From Streptoalloteichus hindustanus (GTDB lineage Bacteria > Actinomycetota > Actinomycetes > Mycobacteriales > Pseudonocardiaceae), in contig NZ_FQVN01000006.1 of the NCBI RefSeq assembly GCF_900129375.1, positions 124,001 to 188,000 on the forward strand: a stretch of DNA of 64,000 nt. Direction: 5' to 3'. Both the position numbers and the translations under genes were made by a program. Below are positions 35,768-46,462 of the stretch, in pieces; within the stretch, counting starts at the first letter, position 1; each line of letters opens with the position of its first letter. The notes below the pieces were generated by a model that saw nothing but the letters and a program-made list of their open reading frames with translations, ran no database searches and had not been told where the DNA came from.

Positions 35768-36571
35768 GTGCCGGAGAGCGCCCGCGGCGACGAGGTGCCC
35801 ACTGTCTGGGCGCGCGCGACCCGCGCCCGACGGGGGCAGTCCGGACCCGCCCTCACCAGGGAGCAGATCGTCCGCGCGGCGGTGGAGCTGCTCGACGCGG
35901 AGGGCCCCGACGGGCTGAGCATGCGGCGGCTGGGCGCCCGGCTCGGCGCCGGCGCGACCTCGCTCTACTGGCACGTCGCGAACAAGAACGAGCTGCTGGA
36001 GCTGGTCTTCGACGAGGTGATGGGCGAGGTCGCGACGGCCCCGCCCTCGGGCGACTGGCGGGCCGACCTGCTGGCCTTCGCCCACGAGATGCGGTCGCTG
36101 ATGTTCCGCCACCCCTGGGTGGTGGCGTTGTTCGGCACGTCGCCGAACGTCGGCCCGCACGGCCTGGCCCTGGCCAACGCCGCCGCCGAGGTCCTCACGG
36201 CCGGCGGGTTCGCCCCCTCGGAGGTCGACAACGCGATCTCGCTGGTCATGGACTACGTGATCGGGTCGGTGGCGACCGAGCTGGCCTGGATCCTGCGGGT
36301 GCGGCGGGACGTGGTGGACGTGGAGCGCTGGACGGCCGCGCTCCAGGACTACCTCAGGGAGGCGCTCAAGCCCTACCCCTCCCTGTGGGAGTTCTGGCGG
36401 GCCGGGCTGGAGATGGAGGACGAGCGGCGACGCGAGGACCGCTACGTCTTCGGCATCAACCGGGTGATGGACGGGCTTGAGGTCTACGTCGCCCAGCGCG
36501 GGGCGAAGGAGCGCGAGGTGGGGGAGCGCCAGGGGGAGAGCCAGGCGGAGAGTGACCGGCGCGGCGGCTGA
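35768..36571 (+). CDS. TetR/AcrR-family transcriptional regulator
   Basis: 267 residues. The N-terminal TetR domain (about 28-75) contains LTREQIVRAAVELLDAEG and the recognition helix AGATSLYWHVANKNELLELV. The C-terminal ligand-binding region is of the TetR_C_1-like type, with MFRHPWVVALFGTSPN, and ends in a charged, probably disordered tail (KEREVGERQGESQAESDRR). The start is GTG 35768 with GGGAGG at short spacing. Most likely represses the divergent MFS exporter and itself through the repeat array. Confidence 0.92.
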   Translation: MPESARGDEVPTVWARATRARRGQSGPALTREQIVRAAVELLDAEGPDGLSMRRLGARLGAGATSLYWHVANKNELLELVFDEVMGEVATAPPSGDWRADLLAFAHEMRSLMFRHPWVVALFGTSPNVGPHGLALANAAAEVLTAGGFAPSEVDNAISLVMDYVIGSVATELAWILRVRRDVVDVERWTAALQDYLREALKPYPSLWEFWRAGLEMEDERRREDRYVFGINRVMDGLEVYVAQRGAKEREVGERQGESQAESDRRGG

Positions 36572-36600
36572 GCGCCCCGACCCGCCGGGCGGAGGTCCGC

Positions 36601-37746
36601 CTAGCCGACCTCCAGGCGGGCCCTGGTGGCGACCACGCGCGGCCACCAGGCCGCCATCCGCTCGGCCTCGGCGAGGGCCGCCCGCGCCGCGCGGTTGTCG
36701 TGCGCGGCCATGTGCGCCCTGGCCAGCGTCGCGAGGTGGTCGACCCGGCTGAGCAGGTGGTCGCAGGTGTCGGCGCCGGAGCGGGCCAGCCGCACGGCGG
36801 TCGCCGGGTCCCCGTCGAGCAGGGCGAGCAGCGCCTGGGTGCCCTGCGCCTGGTGCGCGGGGTACCCGAGCTGGAGCGCGTCGTCGAGCGCCTGGCGCGC
36901 GGTGGGCACGCCGAGGGCGGCGTCGAGCTGGCCCGCCTCGACCGCGCACGCCGCGAGCCCGGCCACGCCGGCCAGCGTGAGCCCGGCCTCCTTCTGGCCG
37001 ATGTCCGGCGCGCGCATCAGGCCGAGCGCCAGGCCCAGCGCCTCCCCGTACCGGCCGCGGGCCTCGAGCACGCTGATCCGGGCGTAGGTGCCGGAGCGCA
37101 CGTCGGGGTGGTCCTCGGCGATCCGGGCGGCGATCCGCTCGGCGGTCTCCAGGTCACCGGTGCTGAGCGCGTCCAACGCCTCGTCCACGACCGGGGCGAC
37201 GTCCATCCGCGCCGCGCGCTCCGGCGGCAGGCGGAAGAGGTTGAACAGCGCCCAGCCGGTCGAGGAGGAGCCGGCGCTCTCCGCCGGCAGCAGCGCGTGG
37301 AGCAGGGTGGCGACCGCGCCGACCGCGAGCCCCCTGCCGAACGGCCCGGACGAGAGCGCCGCGGCGAGCACGGCGAGCGCGAGCCCGAACACGGCCGAGC
37401 TCAGCGCCGCCAGCCACATCCGGGGCCGCACCGGGGCGCGGCCGGGGCCGACGGACACCGAGACCAGGATCGGCACCGCGCGGACCACGACCGCCCGCTT
37501 GGCGGTGGTGCGCTCCCACAGGCGCGGGCCGAGGCCGAGCGCGAACCGGTGCACGCGCGCGCCGAAGAGCACCGCGCCCAGCGCCATGCCGAGCTGCAAC
37601 GCGGCCAGCTCGGCGAACAGGCCGACGGCCGCCCCGCCGAGCCCGAGCGCGGTCCCCAGGACCGAGCGCTCCAGGGCGACGACCGCGACGACCGCCAGCG
37701 CCGCGGCGACCGGCCCGGGGTTGGCGAACAGCTTGAGGATGCGCAC
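36601..37746 (-). CDS. degenerate site-2-protease-like membrane protein with TPR-like tail
   Basis: 381 residues. Residues 1-155 hold several membrane segments in which LQLGMALGAVLFGARVHRFA (50-69) followed by LGLGPRLWE aligns with the M50 pattern HELGH-A-----G-RV--F--GFGP. The zinc-binding His, Glu and His are replaced by Leu50, Gln51 and Met54, so proteolysis is not expected. Residues about 180-381 are helical repeats of TPR type. The start is GTG 37746 with TACCGT 9 bases upstream. Possibly a non-catalytic membrane scaffold derived from a site-2 protease; the alignment is by eye and is an inference. Confidence 0.65.
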   Translation of the reverse strand: MRILKLFANPGPVAAALAVVAVVALERSVLGTALGLGGAAVGLFAELAALQLGMALGAVLFGARVHRFALGLGPRLWERTTAKRAVVVRAVPILVSVSVGPGRAPVRPRMWLAALSSAVFGLALAVLAAALSSGPFGRGLAVGAVATLLHALLPAESAGSSSTGWALFNLFRLPPERAARMDVAPVVDEALDALSTGDLETAERIAARIAEDHPDVRSGTYARISVLEARGRYGEALGLALGLMRAPDIGQKEAGLTLAGVAGLAACAVEAGQLDAALGVPTARQALDDALQLGYPAHQAQGTQALLALLDGDPATAVRLARSGADTCDHLLSRVDHLATLARAHMAAHDNRAARAALAEAERMAAWWPRVVATRARLEVG

Positions 37747-37841
37747 GGAACCGAGACGGTACGCGTTCGGGTGAGGTTCCCCCTCCCGAACGAGGGATCG
37801 GAGACGCCGGCGCGGCGACGTCCCCGACCCCCGCTCCCCGG

Positions 37842-37867
37842 GCCTCGGGCCTCGGGCCTCGGGCCTC
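37842..37867. repeat. short CCTCGGG tandem repeat
   Basis: Four consecutive 7-base units of the type GGGCCTC between the pseudo-protease and rhodanese genes. Simple slippage sequence. Confidence 0.6.
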
Positions 37868-38261
37868 AGGGGACCGGCGGGCCACCACCCGCGACGACCG
37901 GCAGCCCGGCGCTCTTCCACGCCCGGAACCCGCCGACCAGGTCGGTGGCGCGGGTCAGGCCGAGGCGGCGCAGGTCGTGGGCGGCGAGGCTGGAGGCGTA
38001 ACCCTCGTTGCAGACCACCACGACCCTGGTGTCGGCGGTGACCCCGGGCAGCCGGTGCTCGCCCTCGGGGTCGAGCCGCCACTCCAGGACGATCCGCTCG
38101 ACGGGCACCGCGCCCGGCAGCTCGCCCTCGGCGGCTCGGGTCTCGCGGGGCCGGATGTCGACGACCAGGACCTTCTCCCGGGTTCGGAGCTCGGCCAACC
38201 CCCGCGGGGTGATCCGGTCGAGGTCCGCCCGCGCCGCGCGCAACAGGTCCTCGGCGGTCAT
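37866..38261 (-). CDS. rhodanese-like sulfurtransferase
   Basis: 131-residue single rhodanese domain. The active-site loop is VVCNEGYASSLAA with Cys84, expected to carry a persulfide; the N-terminal substrate segment is VLVVDIRPRE. The ATG at 38261 overlaps the stop codon of the cysteine dioxygenase gene (ATGA), so the two are one translational unit. Given that partner, sulfane-sulfur handling during cysteine breakdown is the natural role. The operon has a cysteine-rich leader ORF upstream. Confidence 0.92.
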   Translation of the reverse strand: MTAEDLLRAARADLDRITPRGLAELRTREKVLVVDIRPRETRAAEGELPGAVPVERIVLEWRLDPEGEHRLPGVTADTRVVVVCNEGYASSLAAHDLRRLGLTRATDLVGGFRAWKSAGLPVVAGGGPPVP

Positions 38262-38824
38262 CCCGCGAGCTCGTTCCGCGCGGCAACGCCGTTGTCGGGG
38301 GCGGACCTGGGCGCGGGAACGGGTGAGACGTCGAGCAGGCTCTCGTACTCCCGCACCGGCAGCAGCGGTGGCGAGTACGCGTGCACGCTCGCGGCGTTGA
38401 CCCGTCCGGTGTTGCGGACCTGGTGCGCCCGGTTGGGGCCGAACCCGATGGCCGCCCCGACCTGGTGCCGTCCACTGCGGACCGGCCCGCCCGGGTAGCG
38501 GTAGTCCTCGCCGAGCGTGCCGAGCAGCACGCTGAACGAGCCGGACGCCCCGCCGTGGTCGTGCGGTTCGGTGCCCTGCCCCGGCATCCAGGACAGCAAC
38601 CACAGCTCCACGCCCGGGGTGAGCGCGAGCCGGGCCCACCAGCGCTGGTCGGCGTGGAACTGGACCACGGACAACAACTCGCCGGTCAGCTCGGCGGTGA
38701 CGGTCCTGGTCAGGTCGCGCAGCTCCCTCGGTGTCCACAGTGGACGGCCGGGGTGGATCAGGTCCCGCAGCAGCGGGACGTCGAGCGCGGGGTGGACGTC
38801 GAGCTCGTGGGTGCGTACGGACAT
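38258..38824 (-). CDS. cdo: cysteine dioxygenase
   Basis: 188-residue cupin that oxidises L-cysteine to cysteine sulfinate with non-haem iron. The iron ligands are His88 and His90 (EPHDHGGASGS) and His134 (NRAHQVRNTG). An excellent AGGAGG site precedes ATG 38824, and the sequence further upstream does not belong to the family. The first gene of a two-gene operon with the rhodanese. About 137 bases upstream ends a 29-codon ORF rich in cysteine codons, which suggests control by cysteine supply. Confidence 0.92.
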   Translation of the reverse strand: MSVRTHELDVHPALDVPLLRDLIHPGRPLWTPRELRDLTRTVTAELTGELLSVVQFHADQRWWARLALTPGVELWLLSWMPGQGTEPHDHGGASGSFSVLLGTLGEDYRYPGGPVRSGRHQVGAAIGFGPNRAHQVRNTGRVNAASVHAYSPPLLPVREYESLLDVSPVPAPRSAPDNGVAARNELAG

Positions 38825-38961
38825 CGGAAACCTCCTGTCGCGAAAGGGAAGTGAGCGCGGCAGGACGCGACGTGGCTGTCCACCTGGCGGAACGCGGACC
38901 CGAGGGGGCCACGGCCGCGGTGGGCGTGCGGGAAGAGGGGATCCGCAGAGGGGGAGACGGA
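38825..38961 (-). promoter_or_regulatory. leader region between Cys-rich sORF and cdo
   Basis: 137 bases in which ribosome stalling on the leader peptide could change RNA folding or Rho access. Only the AGGAGG of cdo is unambiguous; several GC-rich complementary stretches exist but I could not establish a single attenuator fold. Confidence 0.45.
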
Positions 38962-39051
38962 TCAGCAGCCGCGCCGCGTCCGAGTACACGCGCAGGTCAC
39001 GACCCTGAGCAGGTCGACCGGCCGGTCCCGGTGCAGCAGCGGGCAGATCAC
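38962..39051 (-). CDS. cysteine-rich leader peptide (putative attenuator ORF)
   Basis: A 29-codon ORF, GTG at 39051 to TGA at 38962-38964. Its product contains LLHRDRPVDLLRV and then TCACTRTRRGC, with Cys at 3, 20, 22 and 29. The H-R-x-R-x-VDLLRV block followed by clustered Cys near the end is the pattern of actinobacterial leader peptides upstream of sulfur-metabolism genes, which in mycobacteria act as cysteine-responsive attenuators. The ORF is in the sense direction of the cysteine dioxygenase operon. No ribosome-binding site precedes the GTG, as expected for a leaderless sORF. Confidence 0.72.
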   Translation of the reverse strand: MICPLLHRDRPVDLLRVVTCACTRTRRGC

Positions 39052-39118
39052 GGGTCGATGGTGGCAGAGGGACGTCGACCCCCGCCACCGCTCCCACATA
39101 GCGGGAGAACAGCGGGGG

Positions 39119-41263
<2,145 letters not shown>

Positions 41264-41408
41264 ATCTGGGATCCTCCCGGACGCGCCCCGGTTCACGCTG
41301 CCCGCGACCGGGTCGGAAGGGCACGGTCACCGGGGTCGGTGAGCTGCGACAACCCGGACGGCGGCACCGTCGACCACTCCCGGTGGCGAGCCGCCGGACG
41401 GGGGTCGC

Positions 41409-41414
41409 AAGAAT
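41409..41414 (+). promoter_or_regulatory. -10 hexamer AAGAAT, leaderless start
   Basis: AAGAAT is followed by 6 bases and the GTG at 41421; no ribosome-binding site intervenes. Confidence 0.45.
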
Positions 41415-41420
41415 GGACGC

Positions 41421-42275
41421 GTGACCGAGCACGCCGGGATGCAGGCCACGCCGAACGGGGAGGTCGGAGGAGACGTGGACATCGATGTCACCGACCTCGT
41501 GGTGCGCATGGACTCCGTGGGGGTCCGCCGTGGGCGCACCGCGTTGTTGCAGGATGTCGACTGGCGCGTCGAGCTGGACGAGCGGTGGGTGGTGCTGGGC
41601 CCCAACGGGGCCGGCAAGACCACGTTGCTGCGGTTGGCGGGGGCCGAGCTGCACCCCACGACCGGCAGCGTCCACCTGCTCGGGGAGCGGATGGGCCGCA
41701 CCGACGTGTTCGAGCTGCGGCCGAGGATCGGCTTCTGCTCGGCGGCGCTGGCCAACCGGGTGCCCGCCGAGGAGAAGGTGCGCGACCTCGTCGTCAGCGC
41801 CGGCTACGCGGTGCTGGGCCGGTGGCGCGAGGAGTACGACGCGCTGGACACCGGCCGGGCCGACGAGCTGCTGGGGGCCATGGGCATCGCGCACCTCGGC
41901 GAGCGGGCGTTCGGCACGTTGTCCGAGGGCGAGCGCAAGCGCACGATGATCGCCCGCTCGCTGATGACCGACCCGGAGATGCTGCTGCTGGACGAGCCGG
42001 CGGCCGGGCTGGACCTGGGCGGCAGGGAGGACCTGGTCGCGCGGCTGTCGGCGCTGGCCATGGACCCGGACGCGCCGGCGATGGTGCTGGTCACGCACCA
42101 CGTCGAGGAGATCCCGCCGGGCTTCACGCACGCGCTGCTGCTGCGCGGGGGCGGCGTGGTGGCGCAGGGCCTGCTGGAGGAGGTGCTGACCGCCGAGACG
42201 CTCTCCGCGACGTTCGGTCAGGACCTGGAGCTCCAGCGCGCCGGCGACCGGTTCTTCGCGCGGCGCCGGGTCTGA
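41421..42275 (+). CDS. ABC-type ATP-binding protein, YlmA-like
   Basis: 284-residue single ATPase with an N-terminal extension of about 28 residues. Walker A GPNGAGKTTLL, signature LSEGERKRTMIARSL (Glu in place of the second Gly) and Walker B MLLLDEPAAGLDL, followed by VTHHVEEIPPGFTHALLLRG. The LSEGE signature and the HHVEEIP switch are typical of the YlmA/PhnK-like soluble ATPases found without a permease. No membrane partner is encoded nearby, so the role could be transport with a distant permease or a non-transport function. GTG start right behind a -10 hexamer. Confidence 0.85.
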   Translation: MTEHAGMQATPNGEVGGDVDIDVTDLVVRMDSVGVRRGRTALLQDVDWRVELDERWVVLGPNGAGKTTLLRLAGAELHPTTGSVHLLGERMGRTDVFELRPRIGFCSAALANRVPAEEKVRDLVVSAGYAVLGRWREEYDALDTGRADELLGAMGIAHLGERAFGTLSEGERKRTMIARSLMTDPEMLLLDEPAAGLDLGGREDLVARLSALAMDPDAPAMVLVTHHVEEIPPGFTHALLLRGGGVVAQGLLEEVLTAETLSATFGQDLELQRAGDRFFARRRV

Positions 42276-42602
42276 TCGCTGGGTCTGATCGCCGGTCCCG
42301 ACCGTAGGCCTGGTCGCGGTCTGGTGACGGGTCTGATCGCGATTCGGACCGCCCGGTCCGGCCACCGCCGTACGCCCCGGGGCGTCACTCCAGCGTGTTT
42401 CACCCTGTCGCGCCATGCGACACGGGGTGTGATCAGGGGTGGCGTCCCGGCGGTCGTGCGGTCGCGGCCGGAGCGGGTGGGCCTGGGCGGACCCGGCGGG
42501 CGGGAAGTGTCCGCCACGTCTCGTTCTGGGCCGGCGCTACCGCGCGGTAGCCTGCGCTGGGTCGGCGGGTGCGGCCGTCGGCGGCGACGAGGAGGTAGCG
42601 GC

Positions 42603-43382
42603 GTGGGCGAGTTCGTCAGGCTTGAGGTCGACGAGGGCATCGGCACCATCCGGCTCGACCGGCCGCCGATGAACGCGCTGAACAAGCAGGTCCAAGAGGA
42701 GATCCGGGCCTGCGCGCACGAGGCGGCGGCCCGGGCCGACGTGCGAGCGGTGATCGTCTACGGCGGGGAGAAGGTGTTCGCGGCCGGCGCGGACATCAAG
42801 GAGATGGCCGAGATGTCCTACCCGGACATGGCCGCCCGCGCCCACGCGCTGTCCTCGTCCTTCTCCGCGGTGGCCGAGATCCCGAAGCCCACCGTGGCCG
42901 CGATCACCGGCTACGCGCTCGGCGGCGGCTTCGAGCTGGCGCTGTGCTGCGACCGGCGGATCGCCGGCGACAACGCCAAGGTCGGCCAGCCGGAGATCCT
43001 GCTCGGCATCATCCCTGGCGCGGGCGGCACGCAGCGGCTCGCGCGGCTGGTGGGGCCGAGCCGGGCCAAGGACATCATCTACACCGGGCGGTTCGTCGGC
43101 GCCGAGGAGGCGCTGCGGATCGGCATGGTGGACGAGGTCGTCGCGCCGGACGAGGTCTACGCGGCGGCGCGGAGCTGGGCCGGCCAGTTCGTGAACGGCG
43201 CCTCGCAGGCGTTGGCCGCGGCCAAGGCCGCCATCGACGGCGGTCTGGAGACCGACCTCGGCAACGGCCTGAAGCTGGAGAGCCACCTGTTCGCCGCGCT
43301 GTTCGCCACCGAGGACCAGAAGACGGGCATGCGCTCGTTCGTCGAGAACGGCCCCGGCAAGGCCAAGTTCACCGGCCGGTGA
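42603..43382 (+). CDS. enoyl-CoA hydratase/isomerase family protein
   Basis: 259-residue crotonase-fold enzyme. The oxyanion-hole segments are KVFAAGADIKEMAEM and ITGYALGGGFELALCCD, and both catalytic glutamates are present (the Glu in GQPEILLGIIPGAGGTQRLAR and the upstream GGGFELAL context), so true hydratase activity in fatty-acid beta-oxidation is likely. The length and sequence style match mycobacterial EchA8-type proteins. GTG 42603 has AGGAGG upstream. Its stop overlaps a possible GTG start of the methyltransferase gene, so the two may be coupled. Confidence 0.92.
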   Translation: MGEFVRLEVDEGIGTIRLDRPPMNALNKQVQEEIRACAHEAAARADVRAVIVYGGEKVFAAGADIKEMAEMSYPDMAARAHALSSSFSAVAEIPKPTVAAITGYALGGGFELALCCDRRIAGDNAKVGQPEILLGIIPGAGGTQRLARLVGPSRAKDIIYTGRFVGAEEALRIGMVDEVVAPDEVYAAARSWAGQFVNGASQALAAAKAAIDGGLETDLGNGLKLESHLFAALFATEDQKTGMRSFVENGPGKAKFTGR

Positions 43383-43387
43383 GCCAC

Positions 43388-44350
43388 GTGACCACAGTGG
43401 ACCCCGAGCCGAACCCGCACGCCACCGCCGAGGAGGTCCGGGCGGCGTACGCGGACCCCAAGCTGGCCAACGTGCTCTACCACGACTGGGAGGCCGGCAC
43501 CTACGACGAGAAGTGGTCGATCTCCTACGACGAGCGGTGCATCGACTACGCGGTGGGGCGGTTCCGGGCGGCGGCGGGCGAGCGGGGCTGGCCCTACGGG
43601 CACGCGCTGGAGCTGGGCTCGGGCACGGGTTTCTTCCTGCTGAACCTCATGCAGGGCGGGGTCATCGCGAAGGGCTCGGTGACCGACCTGTCGCCGGGCA
43701 TGGTGCGGGTGGCGCTGCGCAACGCGGAGAACCTGGGGCTGGACGTGGACGGCCGGGTGGCCGACGCGGAGCGCATCCCCTATGACGACAACACCTTCGA
43801 CCTCGTCGTCGGGCACGCCGTGCTGCACCACATCCCGGACGTGCCCTCCGCGATGCGCGAGGTCCTGCGGGTGCTCAAGCCGGGCGGGCGGTTCGTCTTC
43901 GCCGGCGAGCCCACGAAGGTCGGCGACTCCTACGCGCGGGCGCTCGGCCGCCTGACGTGGTGGCTGACCACCAACGTCACCCGGCTGCCGGTGCTCAACG
44001 GGTGGCGGCGGCCGCAGGAGGAGCTGGACGAGTCCTCCCGCGCGGCGGCCCTGGAGGCCGTCGTGGACCTGCACACCTTCGACCCGACCGAGCTGGAGCG
44101 CACGGCGCGGTCGGCGGGCGCGGTGAACGTGCGGGCCGTGACCGAGGAGTTCGCCGCCGCGCTGTTCGGCTGGCCGGTGCGGACCTTCGAGGCCGCGGTG
44201 CCGCGCGAGAAGCTGGGCTTCGGCTGGGCGATGTTCGCCTACCGGACCTGGCAGAAGCTGTCCTGGGTGGACGAGAACCTGCTCGCGAAGCTCCTGCCGC
44301 GCGAGCTGTTCTACAACGTGCTGGTCACCGGGGTGAAGCCGGGCGAGTGA
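43388..44350 (+). CDS. SAM-dependent class I methyltransferase
   Basis: 320 residues with a Rossmann-type methyltransferase domain: motif I ELGSGTG at 75-81, the acidic pair in VTDLSPGMV, and LVVGHAVLHHIPDVPSAMRE for the post-motif. The N-terminal EPNPHATAEEVRAAY--PKLANVLYHDWEA segment and the C-terminal 120 residues extend beyond the core. The start is ambiguous: GTG 43388, or GTG 43379, which would overlap the enoyl-CoA hydratase stop as GTGA. Methyl acceptor unknown; association with a crotonase suggests lipid or CoA-linked chemistry but does not prove it. Confidence 0.85.
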   Translation: MTTVDPEPNPHATAEEVRAAYADPKLANVLYHDWEAGTYDEKWSISYDERCIDYAVGRFRAAAGERGWPYGHALELGSGTGFFLLNLMQGGVIAKGSVTDLSPGMVRVALRNAENLGLDVDGRVADAERIPYDDNTFDLVVGHAVLHHIPDVPSAMREVLRVLKPGGRFVFAGEPTKVGDSYARALGRLTWWLTTNVTRLPVLNGWRRPQEELDESSRAAALEAVVDLHTFDPTELERTARSAGAVNVRAVTEEFAAALFGWPVRTFEAAVPREKLGFGWAMFAYRTWQKLSWVDENLLAKLLPRELFYNVLVTGVKPGE

Positions 44351-44632
44351 CCCGGCCTCGGTCGTTCCGCGAGGGCCGTCTCCCGCAGGGGGCGGCCCTC
44401 GCGCCTTTCCGCCGGTCGCGTTCGTTCGTCCACAGTGGACACACGAGCGCCGGCGGCGGGACCCGCGTCTTTTCCGGTGAACCGGCTTCCCCGATGTGGC
44501 GCGAGCGGGACCGGCGATGGGGCAATGGGGCAATGGGAACCAACCACCCTGACTGCCCGAATCGGGTCGAGCGACTGGTCCGGATGGCCTAGGGTGCGCA
44601 CCCGAATCCCGAGACCGCGAGGGGAAACGCAC

Positions 44633-45406
44633 ATGAGCACGGGGACGAAGCGCGTCGGCAGGATCGTCGCGATCACGGCGATGGCGGCGGTGGCGCTGAC
44701 CGGGGCGGGCACCCTGACGACCGCCGCGCCGAGCCCGGTTCCGGCCGCGCACGGGGCGCACGAGCCGGCCAACGTCGGCCAGGTCAAGAACGACGTGAAG
44801 AGGTACTACGGCGATCGGGTCGACGCCGACGGCCGGCACCACGCCTCGCCGGACAGCGCGTGGGCCAGGGACACCCGGACGCAGGTGGACCGCGCCCGCC
44901 ACTACCTCCAGGCGCGCCTGCACACCGTGCGCAACCCCGCGATCGTGCTGGACGTCGACGACACCTCCGAGCTGACCTACGGCTACGAGGTCGCCAGGGA
45001 CTTCGCGTTCGACCAGCGCAGCTTCGACGAGGCGGTGAACACCGGAGCCTTCCCCGCGATCGAGCCGACCAGGGACCTGACGCGTTGGGCCAAGCGCAAC
45101 GGCGTGAAGGTCTTCTTCGTCACCGGCCGCAAGGACAACCTGACCGAGGGCACCCGGCGCAACCTCGCGAAGAACGGCTTCCCGGAGCCGGACGGCCTGT
45201 TCCTCAAGCCGACCGCCAACCCGCCGGCCTACCTGAAGTGCGGCACCCAGTGCTCCACTGTGGAGTACAAGTCGAGCACCCGGGCCTTCCTGGAGTCGCA
45301 GGGCAACACGGTCGTGCTGAACGTGGGCGACCAGTACAGCGACCTGGAGGGCGGTCACGCCGAGCGGGGCGTGAAGCTCCCGAACCCGATGTACTTCCTG
45401 CCCTGA
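44633..45406 (+). CDS. secreted HAD-family acid phosphatase
   Basis: 257 residues, exported (signal about 1-32, ending near LTTAAPS). HAD acid phosphatase of the class B/VSP-like group: motif I is DVDDT at 107-111 (nucleophile Asp107, acid Asp109), motif II Thr164 in FFVTGR, motif III Lys213 in EYKSSTR, and motif IV Asp233 in VGDQYSDLEGG. All catalytic residues are present, so a phosphomonoesterase acting outside the membrane is expected. A TAGGGT hexamer at 44590 and GAGGGGAAA before the ATG mark its promoter and ribosome-binding site. A tandem, catalytically altered copy follows. Confidence 0.9.
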   Translation: MSTGTKRVGRIVAITAMAAVALTGAGTLTTAAPSPVPAAHGAHEPANVGQVKNDVKRYYGDRVDADGRHHASPDSAWARDTRTQVDRARHYLQARLHTVRNPAIVLDVDDTSELTYGYEVARDFAFDQRSFDEAVNTGAFPAIEPTRDLTRWAKRNGVKVFFVTGRKDNLTEGTRRNLAKNGFPEPDGLFLKPTANPPAYLKCGTQCSTVEYKSSTRAFLESQGNTVVLNVGDQYSDLEGGHAERGVKLPNPMYFLP

Positions 45407-45648
45407 CCGGTCCCCGTCGCGGTCGGACGACCACCGGAACAGCCCGCTGATCTCCGCCGAGCGCGGACGATCGGCGGGCTGTCCGCTGTCCGCTGTCCTA
45501 CCGTCCTGCTGTCTGTCCCGCTGTCCGCCCCGCTCACCCGCTTCGGCGGCGGGCGAGCGCGATCGAGTGGACCACGCCTTGATCCCGGGCCGCTTTCCTT
45601 GCGGGACGGCAGACTTCGGCGGTCGCCGAGGGATGAAGGGAACCGCCG

Positions 45649-46398
45649 ATGCTGTCAGCCAGGACCGTCCTCGCCGTCCTCATCGTCGGGCTGCTCAGCG
45701 GAGCTTCGGGCGTCGCCGCCACCGGGCAGTCGGACCAGGATCAGGAGCAGGAGCCGCCCAACCTCGGTCGGGTCAAAGCGGCCGTCCGCGCGTTCTACGG
45801 CGACCGGGTGGACGCCGACGGTCGGCACCACGCCTCGGCGGACAGCGCGTGGGGCCGCCAGGTCGCCCGTGAGGTGGCGCGTGCGCGGAGCTATCTCGCC
45901 GAACGCCTCGCTGCCGGCGTGCCGCACCCGGCCGTCGTGTTGGAGGTCGAGGACACCGCCGAACTGAGCTACCCGCTGCGCGCCGACCGGGACTTCGCGG
46001 TCGACCGGCACGCCGTGCACGAGGCGGTCGCGACCGGAACCCTCCCGGCCATCGAGCCGACCAGGGACCTGGTCATGTGGGCCAGGGAGCGGGGAGTGCG
46101 GGTGTTCTTCGTCGCCGCCCTTCCCGAGGAGACCAGGACGGGCGCGCTCGCGGGCCTGCGAGCACACGGTTTTCCCGAGCCGGACGGGTTCTTCACCTTC
46201 CCCGGCGCGGAAGTCCCGAGCTACCTGCGGTGCGCCGCGCGCTGCACGCCGCTGGAGTACAAGACCGGAACGCGCGCGCACCTGGAGGAGCGGGGGCACA
46301 CGATCCTCCTCAACCTCGGTTCGCAGCAGGTGGATCTGACGGGCGGACATGCTGAGCGAGGTGTGAAGCTCCCGAACCCGATGTTCTTCGTGCCCTGA
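45649..46398 (+). CDS. secreted HAD-like pseudophosphatase
   Basis: 249 residues, a tandem paralogue of the preceding gene, with the same GDRVDADGRHHAS--SAW start and the same C-terminal GGHAERGVKLPNPM. The catalytic residues are changed: motif I DVDDT becomes EVEDT (Glu99 and Glu101 in place of nucleophile and acid), the motif II Thr becomes Ala156 (FFVAAL), and the motif IV Asp becomes Ser225 (LGSQQVDLTGG); motif III Lys205 remains. The frame, signal peptide and AAGGGA site before the ATG are intact, so this is an expressed pseudoenzyme rather than a pseudogene. A binding or regulatory role is likely. Confidence 0.85.
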   Translation: MLSARTVLAVLIVGLLSGASGVAATGQSDQDQEQEPPNLGRVKAAVRAFYGDRVDADGRHHASADSAWGRQVAREVARARSYLAERLAAGVPHPAVVLEVEDTAELSYPLRADRDFAVDRHAVHEAVATGTLPAIEPTRDLVMWARERGVRVFFVAALPEETRTGALAGLRAHGFPEPDGFFTFPGAEVPSYLRCAARCTPLEYKTGTRAHLEERGHTILLNLGSQQVDLTGGHAERGVKLPNPMFFVP

Positions 46399-46462
46399 AC
46401 CACTTGGCGCTGGTGGGCCTGCTGGTTCCAGCGCCGCGTCTCGGGGACGGGGACTGGCGGCG

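Noticed and set aside
41264-41296. Longer GlgX start at GTG 41296
   Set aside because: No ribosome-binding site precedes it, whereas GTG 41263 has GGGAGGA at good spacing and the family similarity starts after it.
45649-46398. Calling the second HAD gene a pseudogene
   Set aside because: The frame, signal peptide, ribosome-binding site and C-terminal motif are all intact; only the catalytic residues differ, which fits a pseudoenzyme.
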